Notes under the pieces: model-generated
What the model was told of the DNA's origin: nothing
The model's input: the letters and a program-made list of their open reading frames with translations, nothing else
The model's database searches: none
Shown here: positions 54,031 through 63,920 of the stretch, piece by piece
Position numbering within the stretch: position 1 is the stretch's first letter
How the letters are laid out: every line of letters begins with the position of its first letter
Program-made: the position numbers and the translations under genes
Assembly: GCA_026182355.1 (NCBI GenBank)
Contig: JAPFBL010001929.1
Coordinates: forward strand, 2,968,001 to 3,032,000
Direction: 5' to 3'
DNA from: Hermatobates lingyangjiaoensis
Taxonomy: Eukaryota > Arthropoda > Insecta > Hemiptera > Hermatobatidae
DNA: 64,000 nt

Positions 54031-54540
54031 TTATATAGTAGAAGTTTGAAGTAGCTGCTCTTGGGCCTGATTCGCAAGGGCTACTAACTGAGGTGGGGTG
54101 GATGGTGGGGTGGGGGTACTGACAGTTAACGGTTTTTTCATCCAATCAGGCGCGTATAGTTTAAGTACTCTCTCGCTACTACCCGTTTGAATATTTATTG
54201 TAGGTTTATTCTGTTTAATTATTATTGCTTCTGCGATTTGCAGCCGATTGAAGTTGTTTTCTTTTCTAATTATTTTAGTTCCACTCACGAGTAGGTCTCT
54301 AGTTATTTTGGTATTATGCTTGTCCTCTGAATGTTTCTTGGGACCGCCTATAGAAAGGTGCATGGTAAGTCTTCTCGACAGTGATGTAGTTGTCATCCCA
54401 ATGTATGAATCGTTGCAGGGCTCACGGTCCCCGATTTGACAGGTGTATTCATACACGAGATTAGACTCCTTCAGTTGAGAATCTTTAACCTTATTGCTAT
54501 TTCTCATCACTAGGCTGCTTATGGTGGGGCTCCGATAATA
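54031..54540 (-). pseudogene. Type 2 PLE endonuclease, inverted duplicate
   Basis: Same GIY-YIG frame as the plus-strand copy, starting at the inversion breakpoint (YYRSPTISSLVMRN). It lacks the preceding linker. Confidence 0.85.
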
Positions 54541-54548
54541 TTTTAAAA

Positions 54549-55238
54549 CAATATCTCAATTCGAAACACATCAGTCAAACCGATAACCAAATAACAGGCA
54601 TAACACATAACCTTTATTACGAAAGTCAGTATTCGGAAGACCACAAAATAGACGAACGCGTACTCAAGGATATAATTAAGAAGAATATAAAATGCACCTC
54701 ACCCGAGGATAAGGTCGCCTTAATAACCTATTATCGGAGCCCCACCATAAGCAGCCTAGTGATGAGAAATAGCAATAAGGTTAAAGATTCTCAACTGAAG
54801 GAGTCTAATCTCGTGTATGAATACACCTGTCAAATCGGGGACCGTGAGCCCTGCAACGATTCATACATTGGGATGACAACTACATCACTGTCGAGAAGAC
54901 TTACCATGCACCTTTCTATAGGCGGTCCCAAGAAACATTCAGAGGACAAGCATAATACCAAAATAACTAGAGACCTACTCGTGAGTGGAACTAAAATAAT
55001 TAGAAAAGAAAACAACTTCAATCGGCTGCAAATCGCAGAAGCAATAATAATTAAACAGAATAAACCTACAATAAATATTCAAACGGGTAGTAGCGAGAGA
55101 GTACTTAAACTATACGCGCCTGATTGGATGAAAAAACCGTTAACTGTCAGTACCCCCACCCCACCATCCACCCCACCTCAGTTAGTAGCCCTTGCGAATC
55201 AGGCCCAAGAGCAGCTACTTCAAACTTCTACTATATAA
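54549..55238 (+). pseudogene. Type 2 PLE linker and GIY-YIG endonuclease
   Basis: From the truncation: QYLNSKHISQTDNQITGITH, NLYYESQYSEDHKIDERVLK, then LVYEYTCQIGDREPCNDSYI and GMTTTSLSRRLTMHLSIGGP. The YTC...C spacing, SYIG and the R/H residues are GIY-YIG features; C-terminal IIIKQNKPTINIQ and a Pro/Thr-rich tail follow. 229 codons without stop. The reverse transcriptase is absent, so the copy depends on others. It is the best-preserved type 2 copy here. Confidence 0.88.
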
Positions 55239-55288
55239 TGTGTTTTAATACCAACTCCAAAGACTAATAATTTTCCTCTTTGTTTAAT

Positions 55289-55337
55289 TAATCACCCTGA
55301 AGATGACTGGAAGCCAGTCGAAACATGTCGGTTATAA
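55289..55337 (+). ncRNA. Hammerhead-like motif, K family (clear copy)
   Basis: TAATCACC, CTGAAGA, one T, six-pair stem GACTGG-AAG-CCAGTC, GAA, six-base palindrome ACATGT, C, GGTTATAA. Helix I pairs ACC/GGT then TA/TA after one mismatch. All conserved boxes intact. It lies between the endonuclease stop codon and the start of the next reading frame. Confidence 0.65.
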
Positions 55338-55489
55338 CTTAATTAACATTCTCCAACGTTTGGATGAAGGAAAGAAGAAGGTATTCAGAAACCTTGAAAA
55401 ACTAGTGAAGAAAATGACATCAGCGAAATACGGTCAGCTGTTCAACGAAATATGCTTAAAAGAAGGACTGCTTCCAAATTTTACAAATA

Positions 55490-55500
<11 letters not shown>
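55321..55500 (+). pseudogene. PLE reading-frame start fragment after the ribozyme
   Basis: In frame: ILQRLDEGKKKVFRNLEKLV, then AKYGQLFNEICLKEGLLPNF and TN before (TA)n. Corresponds to the beginning of a further PLE unit, cut at the common breakpoint. Confidence 0.65.

Positions 55501-55545
<45 letters not shown>
55489..55545. repeat. (TA)n microsatellite
   Basis: Right outer border of the type 2 PLE. Confidence 0.95.
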
Positions 55546-55548
<3 letters not shown>

Positions 55549-55718
55549 CGCCTGGAACCCTCAGCCGGATTCCATTGATACACCTAAACGCACGTACCTC
55601 TTCTTCTTCCCTTCTACTCTCTTCTTGACGACGAACTTCGGTTCGAAATATTGATCCAGTAAGTTTTCTCGTTTCTTGTATGTGTTGTCATTTCATTTAT
55701 ATATATATATATATATTC
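55546..55718 (+). mobile_element. A2-like PLE terminus
   Basis: TTCTTGACGACGAACTTCGG then TTCGAAATATTGATCC. Stem GAAC/GTTC is kept (loop TTCG), box CTTGACGA altered. Ends in (TA)n. Confidence 0.5.
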
Positions 55719-56290
55719 AGCTTCAGCTTCATTTATTATAACAATGATATCAAAAGACCACTTTAGTATTTATTAAATAATTAACAGCTCTTTTACTTCA
55801 AGGTAAGTACTCTAATTGTTGTAATAACTATATTAAGAAATTAATTTATAAAATTACACGAAATAATGTAAACTTAATATTGTTTCAAAGAAAATTTCTT
55901 TCAAATTCAAAAATATAGTTTACAAAGGAACTCATTTATTTTTTCCCAGAAAGCTATAAAAGTTTGAAATAATAAAAGCAAAGTTGTAAAGTTGATGAAG
56001 TTCAGATGACACGACAAGAAGATTGCACTGAGAAAGGGCTCTTTCATTTGTTATGTATTACATAATCAATACTTTGTCGCTCAAATATTACTTAAATACA
56101 TAGTTGTAAGTCTAGAAGACATGCTGTTTAAATAGTCTAATAATGATTTTAAATCTAAATATGTATATATTGATTACATAAAAAAAATGTCTCAACAGAC
56201 AAGTACAGTAGATAAACATATTGGCTACATTTTTCAAGACATCTGAAACACGAATAAAAAGCAAGAGGCAGTAGCGCTACAAATATATAT
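55719..56290. other. Non-coding AT-rich stretch
   Basis: Nothing recognised. Confidence 0.4.
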
Positions 56291-56295
56291 ATATT

Positions 56296-56410
56296 AATGA
56301 TTAAACAACAATATGAAATGAGAAAAAAAGACTAAGTCTTTCAACCCAATGAAGCGGTCTTGGTCAGAGTCAAAAACCCAACTACCCAACACAAACCCAA
56401 AATTCCAACG
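56296..56410 (-). mobile_element. D-type PLE half element with extension
   Basis: D tail, decayed core and the extension TACCCAACACAAACCC shared with 48.5 kb. Confidence 0.55.
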
Positions 56411-56765
56411 TCTCTTGAGTACGGTTTGTTGTTTAATATACACTGGAAGCCAATAGAAAATTAATAAAAACAACAGTTGGACATATCATTTATACTAAGC
56501 TTATGTTCTCTTGAGTACGGTTTGTTATTTTATATACAGTAGAAGCCAATAGAAAAATAATAAAAACAACATTTGGACATATCATTTATACTAAGCTTAT
56601 GTTCTCTTGAGTACGGTTTGTTATTTTATATACATTAGAAGCCAATAGAAAATTAATAAAAACAACAGTTGGGCATATCATTTATACTGCGCTTATGTTC
56701 TCTTGAGTACGGTTTTGTTATTTTATATACAGTAGAAGCCAAAAGAAAAATAATAAAAAAGAAAG
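56411..56765. repeat. 96-bp tandem repeat, 3.7 units
   Basis: TCTCTTGAGTACGGTTTGTT starts at 56411, 56507, 56603 and 56699; units also share AGAAGCCAATAGAAAA and GGACATATCATTTATACT. Units differ by a few per cent. Confidence 0.92.
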
Positions 56766-57136
56766 AATCACCACAGATTAAATGTTAAGGAAACTTTCAT
56801 TTTAAATTAAAATTTTAACATTTAATTAGAGAAGCCAAGTCGATCTGCTTATGTACTGAGGAAGCCTTTGGTACAACTCTAAAACTACTCACACCACTTA
56901 CCTGGCTTTATTAAGGATTAACACTTTGATTCCCATAAACCATAAGCCTTTGATTACTTATGTGAAGAGAAAATCGAATGAATACTCTTCATATCCTGAC
57001 AGTGATTCATAGACGGTAGAAACACAGTTCTTAAAATATTTTTTCTGCTCTCTTTCATGACAGCTTTAATGATTTTGTAATTTTCCACTTGTTTGAAGGT
57101 GATAATTCACCCTTTCTATTTAAGCACCTACCTTTT
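56766..57136. other. Non-coding stretch
   Basis: Nothing recognised. Confidence 0.4.
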
Positions 57137-58796
57137 TACTTTACTATAAGTAAAGTATAGTGATCGTGAAGAAATTCGATCTCGAGATTTTGACGGAATT
57201 ACATGTTTTGAGGTCCCAGAAGTCGTTTTATGAAGTTTTTACGATGATGTCTGTGAGTGTGTGGGTGGGTGGGTGGGTGGGTGGGTGGGTGGGTGGGTGG
57301 GTGCGTGGGTGGGTGAGTGTGTTAGCATTGCTTGTTACCACTTTGCTTGTCCAGAATCTTTGATGGATCAAGTTGATATTTTACACAAAAATGGGCCCCA
57401 TTTAGACGAAGATCCCTATTGTTTGGGAAGAATTATGCATGATGGGAAAGTCACTTTTTTTGCCAAAAACCGTTTTTTTTTAAACATTTATTTCTCCTAA
57501 ACTGATAACCCTAGAGTTTTGAAATTTTGACATTATCTTTGAAGTTACAAATGCAACAAACGAAAAATATATTCAGAATTTTAAGACAACAGGAAATATT
57601 TTTTTTTCAATAAAATGTAAAAATTTTGACTTATAATTCAATCTCAAACATTGTGAGAGCGATACAAGCCATACTGTTTGACGGACAAGAATGAAACTAT
57701 GCCTACAAATAGAACATTATATGGCGAATGAGTTGAGATATTTTTTTTTGAAATTACTTTCGCTAAAAAGGCGTTACAGTACGATTTGTGTTTTCAGAAA
57801 ATGTTTTTTTGACACTAAACGGCTCGTTAAAAAATTATGAAAATTTGACAAAAAATGGAACAAAAAATTAGCAATTCATAAAAAAAAAATCATGAAGTTT
57901 CAATTACGGAAAAGAGCAATAACGATATAAAAACTCTTTGTTTATCCTAGACTAAGAGATCACCTGCTATACTTGTCGAATTTTTTGTATTTTTTTACAT
58001 TGTTTACATTGACTTAGAAATTTTTTGAGCGAATCAACTGAGATAAAATTGATGTTTCTAATGGAAAAATGAAAATATATTATTGACTTATAAGAGATGT
58101 AAGAGGAATAATATTGTGCAGGTAAATGATAACACTCAATAAAAAAAAATTCGTATATATGTTATTTGACAAAGGGGAAGGAAAATGATCTTATTAAATA
58201 CTAAGAAGCCATAAAATTCCCAGTATAATAATTCTGTTAAAAACCAAAAATGTAAAAGATAATTCAAAATATAAATCTTTCGTTTAGAGATTAATAACTG
58301 TAATTATCGTACATTTTTAATTAACAAATCAGCTTAAAACAACATTTTCTTCGCTGTTTAAGATGTTTTTCAGAGAAAAAAAGGGTATTTTACTGTTTCA
58401 AATTTGAAAATTTTACATTAATATTCAATGTAGAAGGATGTCAAGTAAACGATGTAAGAAATCTACTGGCTATTTGAACAATAGGCATTTCTCTTGTAGG
58501 ATAATATTTCGTTTCAAGAAATGTTCACATTGGTTTTTCAAAAATGTTATTACTGCTATAGTTATACTAATGAAATTATTTGCAAATAATAAATTATTTG
58601 TGATGTACAAAAAAAGCTTATAAATTGATATGTCCTTCAATCACTATCTGTACTACCTCACGAATGCAATGCTAATAATTATATCCCATTTAGATATTTA
58701 TGTTATGCTTAAATGAAACGTTATGTTTTATATAGTCAAGAAATTTGACATTGGGTTACTTATAGTAAAGTAGAGTGTAGGCCACTCCAGATTTTT
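57137..58796. repeat. 1.66-kb tandem unit, copy 1
   Basis: Begins TACTTTACTATAAGTAA and ends with its reverse complement TTACTTATAGTAAAGTA (58756-58772) plus GAGTGTAGGCCACTCC and a T run. No reading frame of note. It contains a (GGGT)n block. It may be an unclassified DNA element or duplicated locus. Confidence 0.85.
57258..57312 (+). repeat. (GGGT)n block, G-quadruplex prone
   Basis: More than ten GGGT units on the plus strand. Runs of GGG every four bases are expected to fold into G-quadruplexes in single-stranded form. Copy 2 has only about four units (58921-58939). Confidence 0.9.
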
Positions 58797-60424
58797 TACT
58801 CTACTATAAGTAAAGTATAGTGATCGTGAAAAAATTCGATCTCGAGATTTTGACGGAATTACATGTTTTGAGGTCCCAGAAGTCGTTTTATGACGTTTTT
58901 ACGATGATGTCTGTGTGTGTGTGGGTGGGTGGGTGGGTGGTTGAGTGTGTTAGCATTGCTTGTTACCACGCTACCGTCCAGAATCTTTGATGGATCAAGT
59001 TGATATTTTACACAAAAATGGGCCCCATTTAGACAAAGATCCCTATTGTTTGGGAAGAATTATGCATGATGGCAAAGTCACTTTTTTTGCCAAAAACCGT
59101 TTTTTTTAAAACATTTATTTCTCCTAAACTGATAACCCTAGAGTTTTGAAATTTTGACATTATCTTTGAAGTTACAAATGCAACAAACGAAAAATATATT
59201 CAGTATTTTAAGACAACAGGAAATATTTTTTTTTCAATAAAATGTAAAAATTTTGACTTATAATTCAATCTCAAACATTGTGAGAGCGATACAAGCCATA
59301 CTGTTTGACGGACAAGAATGAAACTATGCCTACAAATAGAACATTATATGGCGAATGAGTTGAGATATTTTTTTTTGAAATTACTTTCGCTAAAGGGGCG
59401 TTACAGTACGATTTGTGTTTTCAGAAAATGATTTTTTGACGCTAAACGGCTCGTTAAAAAATAATGAAAATTTGACCAAAAATGGAACAAAAAATTAGCA
59501 ATTCATAAAAAAAAAATCATGAAGTTTCAATTACGGGAAAGAGCAATAACGATATAAAAACTCTTTGTTTACCCTAGACTAAGAGATCACCTGCTATACT
59601 TGTCAAATTTTTTGTATTTTTTACATTGTTTACATTGACTTAGAAATTTTTTGAGCGAATCCACTGAGATAAAACTGATTTTCTTAAGGAACAGTTTAAA
59701 TTGTTTATTGAATTATATGAGATGTAAGAGGAATAATATTGTGCAGGAAAATGATAACACTCACTCAGAAAAAAATCGTATATATGTTAGTTGACAAAGG
59801 GGAAGGAAAATGATCTTATTAAATACTAAGAAGCCATAAAATTCCCAGTATAATAATTCTGTTAAAAACCAAAAATGTAAAAGAGAAGTCAAATTTGATA
59901 TCTTTCGTTTAGAGATTAATAACTGTAATTATCGTACATCTTTATTTAACAAATCACCTTAAAACAACATTTTCTTCGCTATTTAAGATGTTTTTCAGAG
60001 AAAAAAAGGGTATTTTACTGTTTCAAATTTGAAAATTTTACATTAATATTCAATGTAGAAGGATGTCAAGTAAACGATGTAAGAAATCTACTGGCTATTT
60101 GAACAATAGCCATGTTCTCTTGTAGGATACTATTTCGTTTCAAGAAATGTTCACTTTGGTTTTTCTAAATATGTTTTTACTGCTGTAGTTATACTAATGA
60201 AATTATTTGCAAATAATAAATTATTTGTGATGTACAAAAATAAGCTTATAAATTGATATGTCCTTCAATCACTATCTGTACTACCTCACGAATGCAATGC
60301 TAATAATTATATCCCATTTAGATGTTTGCGTTATGTTTAAATGAGACGTTATGTTTTATATACTCAAGAAATTTGACATTGAGTTACTTATAGTAAAGTA
60401 GAGTGTAGGCCACTCCAGATTTTT
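58797..60424. repeat. 1.63-kb tandem unit, copy 2
   Basis: Closely matches copy 1 (most lines differ by only a few bases), with local differences at 59670-59720 and a shorter (GGGT)n. Starts TACTCTACTATAAGTAA, ends TTACTTATAGTAAAGTA at 60384-60400. Confidence 0.88.
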
Positions 60425-60846
60425 TTTTGTTCTATATTTATCTAGTTCTTTTCCAACGAAATATATCAAAATGTCTTAAAACTCGACTTAGAATTTTTCT
60501 ATTCTATTAAATTTGTAGCAATTTCATAAATTATAGAGTCTTTAATGCCCTTTTTAATATCTACGCATATACACAAGAGAAAGTAAACAACCCTCAAGTA
60601 CAACAAGTAAATTTACATAAAATAATATACAGAAAGAACTGACAGAAGTTGGTTTTATATTTTGAAACTGTTTGCCATCATGACTAGAAGCAGATAGATT
60701 AACTGTCAAGTGATGGACTCAGTGACCCTTGAGGAAGCAATACATATAACTACCTGACAGACCACTTTCGGATGGTAACCCCAGTGTTTTAATGAAGTTG
60801 AGATTTTACTACACTTTCCCTCCATGTCCCTTGTTTCTATGATTAT
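60425..60846. other. Non-coding stretch
   Basis: Nothing recognised. Confidence 0.4.
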
Positions 60847-60965
60847 TACTTTACTAAATGTATAGTATTCTTAAAAAAATTTGATCTCGGAGATTTTAAC
60901 AGATTTACATGTTTTGAGGCCACCAAATTGATTTCTGATATTTTTCCCATAATTTATGACTGTGT
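60847..60965. repeat. Old partial third copy of the 1.6-kb unit
   Basis: TACTTTACTAAATGTATAG, TTTGATCTCGGAGATTTTAA and TTTACATGTTTTGAGG match the first about 120 bp of the unit at roughly 75-80 per cent by eye. Confidence 0.7.
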
Positions 60966-61061
60966 GCTTTTTGTGTTATCTTTCTAAAATAATCTCTAAT
61001 GCAATATTTAGTTTTTCTGTTTCAAAATTTTATACTTCTGCTAGTAAAACAAGTTTCAAAT

Positions 61062-61168
61062 AAAAAACCGAAACTTTGGCAATGAGAGTTTAAATTGAAC
61101 CTGAAGAACTGACCAAGTCCTGATAAACTTTTATTTTGTTTCTACTTCTCGGTCGAGACTTTTATCAC

Positions 61169-61171
<3 letters not shown>
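61062..61171 (+). mobile_element. E-type terminus, single arm
   Basis: CCGAAACTTTGGCAATGAGA, GAAGAACTGACCAAGTCC and tail TTTCTACTTCTCGGTCG into (TA)n. Confidence 0.6.

Positions 61172-61228
<57 letters not shown>
61172..61228. repeat. (TA)n microsatellite
   Basis: At the end of the E-type arm. Confidence 0.95.
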
Positions 61229-61231
<3 letters not shown>

Positions 61232-62146
61232 TATGAAGAAAAATGATACCGAAAAATGATACATCAATCGGCCCTTGCAATTTAATATACATTCTTTAAC
61301 TTTCTTTACATTCTTTAACTGGTCAATTATAACTTCCTATCCAAATAAACAATGAACTTTAATTTTATGAACAAAGAATTGCTTGGAGTAAGAGAGAGAC
61401 ACCTTATCATAAGGCTAATCTTCATTCTGTATCACAAGGGATTCATGCTACATCTTTGAAGCCAACTCGTAAAAGCCAAAGGGTGTGACGTCCTAGTCAA
61501 CGCCATGCTCCATCAAGCATGGGTGAGGTAGTGCATAATCTTTCGCAATGATCTTTTTACAAAGTAGTAATATATTACCTTCAGATAAAGCTGAAATGAA
61601 AACAGTTATATAACGAGCATTTTCTTGCACGCTACATATTTATGATTAAATCCTAGCCAAAAGAAAATTATTAATCATAATAGAAGGAAATTATATTTCC
61701 TTTTTTCTTTTTTAGATAACGAAACTAACTTAAAAGTTACTTTAGTTTCAAACATCTGCATGATATATTATTCTAATAATGCTTCAACCTAAATAATTTC
61801 TTAGAATCAATCATAGAAATAAATTTTAATGAAAGTCATTAAAGCAATTCACACCTTTAGGGTGTTTTGAGCAAGTATATCTTTGCTGCATGTTACAGCA
61901 CGCTTACAGTTTATTAGATTACAACTAGAAATCAAACATTATATTAAATCTAAATGAAGAGAATTCCCATTGAAAAAATTCAAATAATAATATCGGAATA
62001 AATATTGTCTGATAAAAACTACCCATTCAAATACGTAGACGTGTAAGTGATTGTCGTTAGGTTAGGTTCAGTGGTAGTCTCATAAGACAAAAAATATTTG
62101 CCGAAATGGCCCCTTATGATGGCACGAAATGAACATTCTTCATTAA
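61229..62146. other. Non-coding stretch
   Basis: No gene recognised; a patch near 61430-61550 is slightly GC-richer. A GTTAGGTTAGGTT pair of telomere-like units lies near 62058. Confidence 0.35.
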
Positions 62147-62372
62147 AAGTCCTAAATTTTGCCTAACTTAAGTGTATTTGGAGTAGGAATATTTAGCTAG
62201 AACCTAGCATCGTACAGGCTCGGGACCAACGGCTTAACTTCGTCTCCGATTGATGACGTGTGCAATTTTATTTACCTCCCGAGCGAATAAATCGATGGCT
62301 GGAGTTGGTATTGAACTCCGTATCTACGAGTCCCGAGGCCAACACGTTGATATTGGACTAACCTGGCATCCA
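62147..62372 (-). mobile_element. tRNA-headed SINE
   Basis: Minus-strand head TGCCAGGTTAGTCCAATATC and GGAGTTCAATACC, body GACGAAGTTAAGCCGTTGG and AAAATTTAGGACTT, as in the copy at 22.7 kb. Confidence 0.75.
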
Positions 62373-62424
62373 TGCAAGGTTACTATAAATCTGATTGCCG
62401 ATACTACTAAAAATTGTAATCAAA

Positions 62425-62770
62425 ACTTATGACCCTTGAAAGCTGAGTCAAATACTACAAGACTTGACATTTTCCTGCTACAATGAGTATAAAAGCTAAG
62501 TCAAACACTACAAGGCTGAATATTTTCCTGCTACAATGAGTATGGAAGATGAGTCAAATACTACAAAACTGAAATTTTTTCTGCTATAATGTCTCTATAC
62601 AATACATAACCGGAAGAATAAGAACTGAGACAAATGCAACAAAATATCACATCTACTTGTTACAATACCGATTATAAGCTATGACATCATAGGCTAAGAA
62701 TTATAGCAGATAGCACAAAACTTCACGTCTTACTAGTCAGCACGACAACTAATGCAGAAATACCAAAATT
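62425..62770. repeat. Degenerate 53-bp tandem repeat
   Basis: AGCTGAGTCAAATACTACAA at 62441, variants at 62494 and 62547, with TTTTCCTGCTACAATGAGTA between. Weaker traces continue to about 62760. Confidence 0.7.
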
Positions 62771-63589
62771 GAAAGCTAGTAAAAAACGACATTTTTTTTA
62801 ATTACCTTATACCCCAGTAAAAAACAAATCTGAATTCTCATAAAATGTATTCATTTTATCTAGTAAAAAAAAACTGAAAATAAGTGTTAGAGAATACTGA
62901 AATTGGTTTTAATTGGACAATGTTCCTTAAAAGGAAATAGTTTAAATTATAATTAAAATAAAAACAATGATTAATTTTGCTGTTTGAATTGAAACAAGAA
63001 ATAGCAGGTGGTTTTAATTTGAATTCAAAGTAAAAACAAGTGCTTGATGTAGATCACTACAGCTTTGATCTATGTTTGAGAAATGTTCTAATTGGACAGT
63101 GGGTGCAGTACTGATTGGTAGTGACCCAAAATACTTGGTCATTATAAAGGGCAGGTTTTCTTAGTTAAATGAATATGTAACGGCTTTCGTCTGATTCACA
63201 GGGCAGTTGTAATTAAAACAAACAGCGCCCTTCAAATAAGTGAAAGCTTGCTAAGAAAACACACTTGACTCAATTAGAATAACTATATTCAATTTGTTTG
63301 GAAACATCACAACATTTAAAGACCTCTCTTCTATCCACTCTAAATTTAGATTTTATCTTTTCTACTATTTACAATTTGAAAACTATGTTAATCTGGATTT
63401 ATATTGTTCTTTCTTCTAGAAAACACAATTTATACTCACAACCGATATTCATGTTTACATTATGAAGTATATCCTCTAAAACAGAAGTACCAAAGTTTGT
63501 CTCATGAATAAACTAAGAACAAAAAAACTGAAAAAGGGTGTACTAGAATTTTCATGTGTTTTTCTAAACATATCTGATTATATATATAC
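62771..63589. other. Non-coding AT-rich stretch
   Basis: Nothing recognised. Confidence 0.4.
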
Positions 63590-63756
63590 ATATATATATA
63601 AAAATTTAAATTACACAAAGCACGACACAGAAAAGAGAATACAAAGAAAACTTACAGAATTCAATATTTCGAACTGTTGTTCGTCATCAGGAGAGTAGAC
63701 AAGTAGAGAGGACGAAGTGAGAGAGATCTCCCCACGTCGAAGAACGGAACGCGAAA

Positions 63757-63760
<4 letters not shown>
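63590..63760 (-). mobile_element. A2-type PLE terminus, single arm
   Basis: Tail TTACACAAAGCACGACACAG, core, then GAGAGAGATCTCC. The facing arm is missing. Confidence 0.6.
63658..63695 (-). ncRNA. Hammerhead-like motif, A2 family (clear copy)
   Basis: CTCTC, CTGATGA, one C, perfect stem GAAC-AACA-GTTC, GAA, palindrome ATAT, T, GAATTC. Helix I has two pairs before a mismatch. Confidence 0.55.

Positions 63761-63798
<38 letters not shown>
63761..63798. repeat. (TA)n microsatellite
   Basis: Adjoins a reading-frame-start fragment. Confidence 0.95.
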
Positions 63799-63800
<2 letters not shown>

Positions 63801-63885
63801 TATAAGTGGGCAGCAGGTCTTCTTGGATACAGATTGAATTGAAATGTGCAGCAGCCTCTGCATTGACAACCTTTTTACTGATAGC

Positions 63886-63890
<5 letters not shown>
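63799..63890 (-). pseudogene. PLE reading-frame start fragment, minus strand
   Basis: EAISKKVVNAEAAAHFNSIC, then IQEDLLPTYTN into (TA)n. It is cut on its 5' side by another (TA)n tract. Confidence 0.6.

Positions 63891-63918
<28 letters not shown>
63889..63918. repeat. (TA)n microsatellite
   Basis: Between the fragment above and an A3-type end. Confidence 0.9.

Positions 63919-63920
<2 letters not shown>

Larger units (their letters stand above)
53817..55500 (+). mobile_element. Type 2 PLE with identical 724-bp inverted arms
   Basis: Left arm 53817-54540 (minus) and right arm 54729-55452 (plus) are mirror copies: the encoded 159-residue peptides are identical. The 188-bp centre continues the coding frame of the right copy only. 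Each arm carries endonuclease, 3' UTR, hammerhead-like core and the reading-frame start; the right one goes on 45 bp further to LLPNFTN and (TA)n. Confidence 0.9.

Noticed and set aside
57160..57500. Frames with WVGG repeats and MDQVDILHKNGPHLDEDP
   Set aside because: They come from (GGGT)n and neighbouring unit sequence; copy 2 does not preserve the frame, so coding is not supported.
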